Source of the DNA: Propionibacteriaceae bacterium
GTDB taxonomy: Bacteria > Actinomycetota > Actinomycetes > Propionibacteriales > Propionibacteriaceae
NCBI GenBank assembly: GCA_024636075.1
Contig: JAGXHS010000012.1
Coordinates: 1 to 5,651, forward strand
Reading direction: 5' to 3'
DNA length: 5,651 nt
A program made the translations under genes and the position numbers. Below the pieces are notes generated by a model. The model was not told the origin of the DNA. It saw nothing but the letters and a program-made list of their open reading frames with translations, and did no database searches. Every line of letters begins with the position of its first letter. The first letter of the stretch is position 1. This document shows positions 1 through 5,117 of the stretch, in pieces.

Positions 1-104
1 CTGCAACCGGGTACCAGGGTGATGTTGAACAGTGGCATGTTCGCCACGTGCTTGACTGTGCCGAACATGCCACTGTTCAACATCACCCTGGTACCCGGTT
101 GCAG
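1..104. repeat. 43-bp perfect inverted repeat at the window end, inside yajC
   Basis: Bases 1-43 are the exact reverse complement of 62-104, separated by an 18-nt spacer (44-61). After one mismatch (44/61), three more bases pair (45-47 with 58-60), leaving a loop of about 10 nt. The right arm encodes normal YajC sequence (QPGTRVMLNSGMFG, read on the minus strand). The left arm is therefore the copied one, and it sits exactly at the window edge. A perfect stem of this length inside a conserved coding region is best explained as a fold-back (template-switch) read or an assembly chimera at a contig end. A real rearrangement is possible but less likely. Confidence 0.95.
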
Positions 105-215
105 TTCGTCGCGCATCTTGGCCTGGGCCGCCGCCTGCTTGCGCATCGGGCGTTGCATCAAGAACATGAAGAGCACACCTGCACCCAGGAGCAGGATCAG
201 AAACGTGGGGTCCAT
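1..215 (-). CDS. yajC: YajC, Sec translocon accessory subunit, 5' part (3' end missing and corrupted)
   Basis: This is the N-terminal part of YajC, a small single-pass inner-membrane protein that associates with SecDF and the SecYEG channel. The ATG at 215 opens MDPTFLILLLG, and residues 5-20 form one uninterrupted hydrophobic helix. A basic cytoplasmic stretch follows (QRPMRKQAAAQAKMRDEL, about 21-38), then PGTRVMLNSGMFGTVKHV (about 40-57), which is the family's typical post-membrane 'PG..V...GG..GTV..V' segment. The frame stays open to the window edge. However, everything after about codon 57 is read from an inverted copy of codons 38-51 (see the repeat at 1-104) and does not look like the family's C-terminal beta domain. 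The gene lies 136 nt downstream of ruvB, where actinobacteria usually have yajC-secD-secF. No strong Shine-Dalgarno is seen; GGAA near 224 is weak. Identity of the N-terminal part is fairly sure; the first 43 bases of the window are not trusted. Confidence 0.8.
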   Translation of the reverse strand, partial: MDPTFLILLLGAGVLFMFLMQRPMRKQAAAQAKMRDELQPGTRVMLNSGMFGTVKHVANMPLFNITLVPGC

Positions 216-351
216 TGCGTCATTCCATTCAGCTGAGAGTGTGGCCTGAAGCCATCGTCAGCCCCAGACTAGCGAGACCCTACTCCGATTCCAGCATCGA
301 CCCGCTCGACGGGCAACCGTGGGGGGCCTTGCCAGAATCCGTCCGGAGGGG

Positions 352-1395
352 TCACGGCGCGCCGAAAAGGTCGGGAGGGCCGGGCTCGGGGGCTGGCTTC
401 GGCGGGGTGAGACCGAGGTGTCGCCAGGCCTGTGGCGTGGCCACCCGTCCTCGGGGTGTCCGCATCAGGAACCCGAGACGTACCAGGAAGGGCTCGGCGA
501 CCTCCTCGACCGTTTCGGTCTCCTCGCCGACACTGATCGCCAGGGTGGACAGCCCGACGGGACCGCCACCGAATCGTCGGCAGAGCGCGTCCAGCACGCC
601 ACGGTCCAGCCGATCCAGTCCGAGCGGATCCACCTCGTACAGATCCAACGCCTGGGCCGCGATGTCGCGGGTGATCCGTCCCTGGTGATGTACCTGGGCC
701 AGGTCACGGACCCGGCGCAGCAGCCGATTCACGATACGTGGCGTGCCCCGGGAGCGGGAGGCGATCTCGGCGGCTGAGTCGGCGTCCAGCTGCAGCCCGA
801 GCACGCCGGCCGATCTCTGCACGATGTGCTCGAGGTCGATCGCCTGGTAGAACTCGAGCTGGGCGGTGAAACCGAAACGATCCCTCAGCGGGCCGGGCAG
901 CAGCCCGGCGCGAGTGGTGGCACCCACCAGCGTGAACTGTGGGATTTCGATCGGGATGGCGGTGGCCCCGGGGCCCTTGCCGACCACGATGTCAACGCGG
1001 AAGTCCTCCATTGCCAGATAGAGCATCTCCTCAGCGGGGCGTGACATCCGGTGGATCTCGTCCAGGAACAACACCTCGGACTCGGTGAGGCTGGACAGGA
1101 TCGCAGCCAGGTCACCAGCGTGCTGGATCGCGGGGCCCGAGGAGATCCGCAGCGGTGCCGACATCTCGGCGGCGATGATCATCGCCAGAGTGGTCTTGCC
1201 CAAACCGGGCGGACCGGAGAGCAGCACGTGGTCGGGAGTGCTGCCACGGAACCGGGCAGCCGCCAGCACCAGCCCGAGTTGATCGCTGACCCGCGACTGG
1301 CCCCGGAAGTCGGACAGTCTGGTGGGTCGCAGTTGCGCCTCGACGTCGGACTCGTCGGCGCCGCGGTGCGGGTCCAGCGGGGAACTGTCCATCAC
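352..1395 (-). CDS. ruvB: RuvB, Holliday junction branch-migration ATPase
   Basis: RuvB is the AAA+ hexameric motor that, with RuvA, drives branch migration of Holliday junctions in the cytoplasm. The protein is 347 aa, a normal length. Visible features in order are: the RuvB N-terminal LRPTRLSDFRGQ segment (22-32), Walker A GPPGLGKTT (61-69), Walker B VLFLDEIH (108-115), sensor 1 GATTRAG (158-164), the LRDRFG arginine-finger region (170-175), sensor 2 GTPRIVNRLLRR (217-228), and the C-terminal winged helix with ETVEEVAEPFLVRLGFLMRTPRGR (294-317). A proline-rich tail ends in DLFGAP. All motor residues are present. The start is ambiguous. GTG at 1395 overlaps the ruvA stop as GTGA, and ATG at 1392 overlaps it as TGATG, giving 346 aa; the ATG may well be the real one. 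No strong Shine-Dalgarno is seen, so coupling to ruvA translation is likely. It is probably part of the LexA-controlled ruvCAB unit. Confidence 0.98.
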   Translation of the reverse strand: MMDSSPLDPHRGADESDVEAQLRPTRLSDFRGQSRVSDQLGLVLAAARFRGSTPDHVLLSGPPGLGKTTLAMIIAAEMSAPLRISSGPAIQHAGDLAAILSSLTESEVLFLDEIHRMSRPAEEMLYLAMEDFRVDIVVGKGPGATAIPIEIPQFTLVGATTRAGLLPGPLRDRFGFTAQLEFYQAIDLEHIVQRSAGVLGLQLDADSAAEIASRSRGTPRIVNRLLRRVRDLAQVHHQGRITRDIAAQALDLYEVDPLGLDRLDRGVLDALCRRFGGGPVGLSTLAISVGEETETVEEVAEPFLVRLGFLMRTPRGRVATPQAWRHLGLTPPKPAPEPGPPDLFGAP

Positions 1396-2000
1396 GACCG
1401 GGCCAGACTCGCCAAGGCGGTGCGCATCAGCTGTGCCACCGGCATCTCCTCCGCGTCCGGGTGGGCCGCAGCCACCCGGTCACACGCCGCTTCGGCGTCC
1501 TTGCCCGACCAGCCCAGCCCTTGCAGGCCCTCACTGACCTGTTCCCGCCAGACCGGGGCGGCGTGGCCGGTGGGTGCCTCGGCAGTGGCTTCGACCGCCA
1601 ACAACTGGATCCGGTCCTTCAGCTCGATCACCAGTTTCTGGGCGCCCTTGCGCCCGATCCCCGGCACCGCGCACAGCGCCGCCAGGTTCTCGGTCTGGAT
1701 CGCTGTGCGCAGTTGCTGGGGGTTCAGCACACTCACGATTGCCTGAGCCAGCTTCGGACCGACCCCGGAGGCGGTCTGCACCAGCTCGAAGGCGTCCCGT
1801 TCGTCGTCGTCGGAGAACCCGTACAGCGTCAGGCTGTCCTCACGAACCACCAGTGAGGTGATCAACGTGCTCCGCTCCCCGACCCGCACCGCTGCGGCGG
1901 TGGCCGGTGGACACAACGCCCGGATTCCGATCCCACCGACATCGATGATCAGCCAGGTGGGGCCAGCAGCCGTCACTGTGCCGCTGAGGTGCGCGATCAA
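1392..2000 (-). CDS. ruvA: RuvA, Holliday junction-binding subunit
   Basis: RuvA binds the four-way junction as a tetramer and loads RuvB onto its arms. The protein is 202 aa, typical for the family. The N-terminal OB-fold domain starts with the signature MIAHLSGTV (1-9) and includes the REDSLTLYGF strand (53-62), whose E54 and D55 match the acidic-pin region. Two helix-hairpin-helix motifs follow: TASGVGPKLAQAIVS (76-90) and CAVPGIGRKGAQKLVIELK (110-128). A flexible linker (about 135-150) leads to the C-terminal RuvB-contacting domain III (about 151-200). The start is TTG at 2000. It is supported by a strong GGAGGG Shine-Dalgarno (2005-2010) four bases upstream and by the exact match to the family's MIA N-terminus. 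The start overlaps the ruvC stop as TTGA (4 bp), and the stop overlaps the ruvB start, so the three ruv genes look translationally coupled. Confidence 0.98.
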   Translation of the reverse strand: MIAHLSGTVTAAGPTWLIIDVGGIGIRALCPPATAAAVRVGERSTLITSLVVREDSLTLYGFSDDDERDAFELVQTASGVGPKLAQAIVSVLNPQQLRTAIQTENLAALCAVPGIGRKGAQKLVIELKDRIQLLAVEATAEAPTGHAAPVWREQVSEGLQGLGWSGKDAEAACDRVAAAHPDAEEMPVAQLMRTALASLARS

Positions 2001-2524
2001 TGGTCCCTCCGGTTCTGCTGGGCAGCCACCGCGGCTGCATATCGATTGGTCGCCGGACCCCGCCAGGCGTGGCAGATGGCCAGCGCGAGGGCATCAGCCG
2101 CGTCGGCCGGTGTCGGTGCGGCGTCCAACCGAAGGATACGTTTCACCATCTGGCCCACCTGTGCCTTGTCCGCACGACCGGAACCGCTGACTGCGGCCTT
2201 GATCTCGCTGGGGGTGTGCTGGGTGGCCGGAACCCCCCGACGTGCTGCCAGCAGCAGCGGGATCGCGGAGGCCTGCGAGGTGGCCATGACGGTCATCGAA
2301 TTGTGCTGGGCGAACACCTGCTCCACCGCCACCGCGTCCGGTGGGTAGGCATCGAACCACTCGATGAGCCCCTGCTCGAGGCGCCACAGCCGGACAGCCA
2401 GATCGACGTCGGGCGCACTGCGCAGCACGCCGACACCAAGCAACCGGAGTTGGCGGCGGTGGTCCACCTCGATCACGCCGACACCGCAGCGCGTCAGGCC
2501 CGGGTCCACCCCGATGATCACCAC
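1997..2524 (-). CDS. ruvC: RuvC, Holliday junction resolvase
   Basis: RuvC is the dimeric, metal-dependent endonuclease that nicks Holliday junctions symmetrically after RuvAB migration. The protein is 175 aa, normal for the family. The RNase H-like fold and its four acidic metal ligands are visible: D7 in IIGVDPGL, E68 in AVAVEQVF, and D141 and D144 in PADAADALALAICH. Conserved segments such as HTPSEIKAAVSGSGRADKAQV (about 103-123) carry the expected lysines. The start is GTG at 2524, with AAGGGAAG (2531-2538) six bases upstream as Shine-Dalgarno. A second GTG follows directly at 2521. The upstream frame closes at a TAG at 2563, limiting earlier starts. It is the first gene of ruvCAB, overlaps ruvA by 4 bp, and has a LexA box just upstream of its ribosome binding site. 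Confidence 0.98.
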   Translation of the reverse strand: MVIIGVDPGLTRCGVGVIEVDHRRQLRLLGVGVLRSAPDVDLAVRLWRLEQGLIEWFDAYPPDAVAVEQVFAQHNSMTVMATSQASAIPLLLAARRGVPATQHTPSEIKAAVSGSGRADKAQVGQMVKRILRLDAAPTPADAADALALAICHAWRGPATNRYAAAVAAQQNRRDH

Positions 2525-2539
2525 AGCACGCTTCCCTTC

Positions 2540-2559
2540 ATCCGAACACCTGTTCGGAT
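2540..2559. promoter_or_regulatory. LexA (SOS) operator upstream of ruvC
   Basis: This is a perfect 20-bp palindrome, ATCCGAACA-CC-TGTTCGGAT, with two 9-bp arms. Its core at 2543-2556 reads CGAAC-ACCT-GTTCG, which matches the LexA box known from Bacillus and actinobacteria (CGAAC-N4-GTTCG). It lies immediately upstream of the ruvC Shine-Dalgarno and partly overlaps a TAGAAT -10-like hexamer, so bound LexA would cover the likely transcription start. ruvC is a known LexA target in mycobacteria, which fits. This is the only such box I found in the window. Confidence 0.82.
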
Positions 2560-2563
2560 TCTA
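2558..2563 (-). promoter_or_regulatory. Candidate -10 element of the ruvCAB promoter
   Basis: On the minus strand this reads TAGAAT, a good match to the actinobacterial TAnnnT -10 hexamer. It lies about 34 nt upstream of the ruvC GTG. The predicted start of transcription would fall near 2550, in the middle of the LexA palindrome, leaving a leader of about 26 nt. No convincing -35 is seen at the usual spacing; the region there is GC-rich. The call rests on the hexamer and its placement beside the operator. Confidence 0.45.
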
Positions 2564-2603
2564 GGAGGTCGCGGTGAACCCGCGCTGCTCCCACGCCGTC
2601 GGT

Positions 2604-3377
2604 TCAGTCGTCGGAGTCCAGCTCGGCGGCGATGTCGTCGGACAACTCCTCATTGCTGTAGACGTTCTGCACGTCGTCGGAGTCCTCCAACGCATCGATG
2701 ATGCGGAACAGCGTTCGGGCCTGGTCGGCATTGTCCACCGGCTGCGAGAACGATGCCATGAAGGCCACCTCGGCGGAATCGTAATCAAGTTCGGCGGCCT
2801 GGATGGCTTCGCGCACGTGCACCAGGTCGTTCGCGTCGCTGAGCACCTCGAAGGTGTCGCCCTCGTCACTGACGTCTTCCGGGCCTGCGTCCAGGGTGGC
2901 CTCGAGCAGGTCATCCTCGCTGACGACGCGGCCTGCCTGCTCCTTGGGAACGACCACGACGCCCTTGCGGGCGAACAGTCGCTGCACCGAACCGCCGTCC
3001 GCCATGGTGCCGCCATTGCGGGTGACGCCGACGCGGACGTCGGAAACCGCCCGGTTGCGATTGTCGGTGAGGCATTCAATCAGGATCGCCACGCCGGCCG
3101 GTCCATAGGCCTCGTACATGATGGTGACGTAGTCGGTTCCGCCACCATCTGCACCCGAGCCCCGCTTGAGGGCCCTGTCGATGTTGTCGTTGGGGACCGA
3201 ACTCTTCTTGGCCTTCTGGATGGCGTCGTAGAGGGTTGGGTTTCCGGCCGGATCACCACCACCGACCCGCGCGGCAACTTCGATGTTCTTGATCAGCTTG
3301 GCGAACAGCTTGCCTCGCTTGGCGTCGATCACTGCCTTCTTGTGTTTGGTGGTGGCCCACTTGGAATGCCCGCTCAT
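2604..3377 (-). CDS. yebC: YebC/PmpR-family protein (TACO1-type)
   Basis: This is a cytoplasmic YebC/PmpR/TACO1-family protein. The family is annotated as transcriptional regulators, and some members have been linked to translation of difficult (polyproline) sequences. The ATG at 3377 gives 257 aa and the hallmark N-terminus MSGHSKWATTKHKKAVIDAKRGKLFAKL. An upstream in-frame extension to 3413 would add 12 non-conserved residues. The chosen start has AAGGGAG (3387-3393) nine bases upstream. Other family landmarks are AIQKAKKSSVPNDNIDRALKRG (about 53-74), YEAYGPAGVAILIECLTDNRNRAVSDVR (about 89-116) and GGTMADGGSVQRLFARKGVV (about 122-141). The C-terminus ends in a strongly acidic tail (DDIAAELDSDD). 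It sits 45 nt after the GNAT gene and 79 nt before ruvC. yebC directly upstream of ruvCAB is the standard arrangement in actinobacteria, but the LexA operator in the gap suggests ruvCAB can be induced without it. Confidence 0.96.
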   Translation of the reverse strand: MSGHSKWATTKHKKAVIDAKRGKLFAKLIKNIEVAARVGGGDPAGNPTLYDAIQKAKKSSVPNDNIDRALKRGSGADGGGTDYVTIMYEAYGPAGVAILIECLTDNRNRAVSDVRVGVTRNGGTMADGGSVQRLFARKGVVVVPKEQAGRVVSEDDLLEATLDAGPEDVSDEGDTFEVLSDANDLVHVREAIQAAELDYDSAEVAFMASFSQPVDNADQARTLFRIIDALEDSDDVQNVYSNEELSDDIAAELDSDD

Positions 3378-3422
3378 CTGCACCGACTCCCTTGCATCAG
3401 ATTGTCGCGCCAAAGCCTACAG

Positions 3423-4484
3423 CTACCCGAGCGGACCAGGGCCCAGTGCTCCTGGAGCAGTCCACAGCACCTCACCATCGGCCAGGGTCGCCTGCATCGA
3501 GTAGAGCACCGCCATGTCTTGCGACTTGAACCCCAGATTGTTGAAGAGTTCGCTGGTGTCCTGAGGGTTGCCGGTGTCGACCCCCACCCCCGCTGCGTCC
3601 AGACCGGCCTGCTGAAAGGATTTCATCGAGGCGATCAGCAAGACTCGATAGACGCCGGTGTTGCGGTGGCTGGGCAACACACCGATCCGATCGGTCCACC
3701 CCTCGCTGTATTCCTGGTCCTGCCACTCCTCTTCGTTGGCGCAGTTCATCGCGTACCCGACGACCTGGTCGTTCTCCAGCGCCACCCAGGACCATTCGGG
3801 GCGTGCCTCCTCTCGACTGAGCGCCGCTTCCCACGCCTCGCGGGAGACCACATTCACCCCTTCGAAGTCGGCGCACGCCGCGTTGTGGGCGTGCCGCACC
3901 GGTTCGCTGAACTCGCTGGAATACCGCCGAAGGGTCACCCCCTCGGGCGTCGGTACAGCCACAGTCGGCTCGTCAGCCATGTCGTCGAAGAACCGGTGCA
4001 TGTCGAAGTACCATCGCTCGGGCGCCATCCCGAGCTGTTCCAGCAGCCGCACCACAGACGCCTGCTGCTGTTCAACCGAGTGACCGAGCCACAGCACCGG
4101 GTCACCGCCCTGTTCGGCTGCCTTCTGCTGCAGGTACTCCTCGGCACGAGACCGCTGCCAGCCGAACAGGTACTCGCCCAGGTGCTGGTGGCGCCACGCG
4201 GGATGGACCCCACCCTCCAGCCACATCTGGGATCGCGGTGCTGCCTCGTTGCGGAGATGGTTCCAGGCGTAGGCGACGATGGTGCCGCCCCGATCACGGC
4301 CGACGACGGCGTTCTGCCGGGGAGAGCTCCCGGGCGCAAGGAAGGAGTCAGTGAGCTCGTCCAGGCCCTGCACCGACATCGGGTCGTCGAAGTACTCGAT
4401 CGCCCGTTGCAGTTCCGCCAGGCCCGGCAGGTCATCGGTCTGCAATGCCGTCCACGTCAGCGTTCCCTCCACCATGGGATCCAC
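3423..4484 (-). CDS. Tandem two-domain GNAT N-acetyltransferase, substrate unknown
   Basis: The protein is 353 aa and appears to hold two GNAT acetyl-CoA-binding folds. The N-terminal domain (about 8-165) contains VHPAWRHQHLGEYLFGWQRSRAEEY (93-117), with an R-x-x-x-x-G form of the acetyl-CoA loop. The C-terminal domain (about 183-331) contains IGVLPSHRNTGVYRVLLIASM (267-287) and NPQDTSELFNNLGF (306-319), the usual strand-helix ending of GNAT proteins. The tandem layout resembles mycothiol synthase MshD, but I do not recognise it as MshD and do not assign that function. Both loops are divergent from Q/R-x-x-G-x-G/A; the C-terminal one has Y279 at the last position. The GTG at 4484 has GGAG ten bases upstream and lies 6 nt after the acyltransferase stop, suggesting one operon. 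ATG at 4475 is an alternative start. The family call is fairly secure; the substrate is unknown. Confidence 0.82.
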   Translation of the reverse strand: MDPMVEGTLTWTALQTDDLPGLAELQRAIEYFDDPMSVQGLDELTDSFLAPGSSPRQNAVVGRDRGGTIVAYAWNHLRNEAAPRSQMWLEGGVHPAWRHQHLGEYLFGWQRSRAEEYLQQKAAEQGGDPVLWLGHSVEQQQASVVRLLEQLGMAPERWYFDMHRFFDDMADEPTVAVPTPEGVTLRRYSSEFSEPVRHAHNAACADFEGVNVVSREAWEAALSREEARPEWSWVALENDQVVGYAMNCANEEEWQDQEYSEGWTDRIGVLPSHRNTGVYRVLLIASMKSFQQAGLDAAGVGVDTGNPQDTSELFNNLGFKSQDMAVLYSMQATLADGEVLWTAPGALGPGPLG

Positions 4485-4490
4485 TGCGGT

Positions 4491-5117
4491 TCAACTCCAG
4501 ATGGTCGGTCGTCGGTGAGCTCCGGGACGGTCTGCTGCGGCACTGTTCAGCCAGCCGGTCCTCCATGACCCGGACGGTTGCTGCCGGGACTGCGAGCCGG
4601 GGGTCAGCGTGCGCCACCAACTGCTGGCGTCCTCGGCAAGCAGTCGTTCCAGGACGGCGCGCAGCTCACCGGTGGTCTCCTCGACGGTTCCGGCGCGGAG
4701 CACTTCCTCACCGAAGCGCACCAGGACCTCACGCGGCCGGTCGCGTGTCGAGCGCGCCGGCAGTTCCCTCAACCGGTGGGTACCACGGATCACGACGGGC
4801 ACCAGCGGCACCCGTGCCCGGTGAGCCGCATCGGCGGCCACATGGGTGAACTCACCCAGCGAGCCGTCCGGCGACACACCACCCTCGCAGAAGACCAGCG
4901 GGCTGCGACCCAGCAACAGCGCCGGCCTCGGTTTCAGATCGGTCACCCGCCAGCGACGCGGGGCGACGTCGGTGAGGATCGCCCGGTCGACCGGGCTGGG
5001 ATGGTTGGCCGCCAGCACCACCGGCCCGCGCAGGGCGGCCAGCAGCTCCAGTCCGGCGACATCGACGTCGACTCGCGGCGCCAACCCGCGCACCACGCGC
5101 TGCAGCGGGTTCGGCAT
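4491..5117 (-). CDS. Small PlsC-type (LPLAT superfamily) acyltransferase
   Basis: This 208-aa protein resembles 1-acylglycerol-3-phosphate acyltransferases, which transfer a fatty acyl group to a lysolipid at the membrane. Seen directly are the catalytic H-x4-D box in ANHPSPVDRAIL (H39, D44), a glycine-rich substrate block LVFCEGGVSPDGSLGEF (74-90) in place of the usual FPEGTRS, and the VPLVPVVIRGT strand (103-113), equivalent to motif IV. The distance from the His box to the EGG block is only about 40 residues. The usual motif II between them (GxIFIDR-like) is not recognisable, and there is no obvious transmembrane helix. A Ser/Arg/Trp-rich tail of about 40 residues (167-208) has no assignment. 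The ATG at 5117 directly follows the upstream TGA (TGAATG) and has GAGGTG (5124-5129) six bases upstream. Superfamily membership is likely; the acyl acceptor is unknown. Confidence 0.8.
   Translation of the reverse strand: MPNPLQRVVRGLAPRVDVDVAGLELLAALRGPVVLAANHPSPVDRAILTDVAPRRWRVTDLKPRPALLLGRSPLVFCEGGVSPDGSLGEFTHVAADAAHRARVPLVPVVIRGTHRLRELPARSTRDRPREVLVRFGEEVLRAGTVEETTGELRAVLERLLAEDASSWWRTLTPGSQSRQQPSGSWRTGWLNSAAADRPGAHRRPTIWS

Noticed and set aside
27..78. GAAC...GTTC pairs near the left end as further LexA boxes
   Set aside because: The half-sites are eight bases apart rather than four, and the two copies are mirror images created by the inverted repeat.
19..249. 76-aa plus-strand frame opening MMLNSGMFATC
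   Set aside because: Its first residues look like YajC (MLNSGMF) only because the left arm of the terminal inverted repeat is a reversed copy of yajC. The rest is antisense to yajC.
216..351. Terminator or promoter in the 136-nt gap between ruvB and yajC
   Set aside because: Only weak stems are present (CCCG/CGGG at 301-313 and GGCAA/TTGCC at 312-333), without a T-run. A TAGGGT hexamer on the minus strand has no -35 partner. yajC may have its own promoter here, but the sequence does not support a call.
1051..1746. 231-aa plus-strand frame across ruvB and ruvA
   Set aside because: It is antisense to two fully conserved genes with all catalytic and structural motifs intact, and has no recognisable motif of its own.
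3378..3413. 12-residue N-terminal extension of YebC
   Set aside because: The family begins at MSGHSKW, and a good Shine-Dalgarno (AAGGGAG, 3387-3393) precedes the ATG at 3377. The extension is not family-like.
3378..3462. Terminator or promoter between the GNAT gene and yebC
   Set aside because: Short GC palindromes at the end of the GNAT gene (for example GCTCC-T-GGAGC) lack a T-run, and no -10/-35 pair with reasonable spacing is visible upstream of yebC.
2574..4568. 664-aa plus-strand open frame as a protein-coding gene
   Set aside because: It lies exactly antisense, in matched codon register, to the unmistakable yebC gene and to the GNAT gene. In this register it stays open simply because TTA, CTA and TCA codons are rare in a high-GC genome. 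Its translation shows no recognisable domain.
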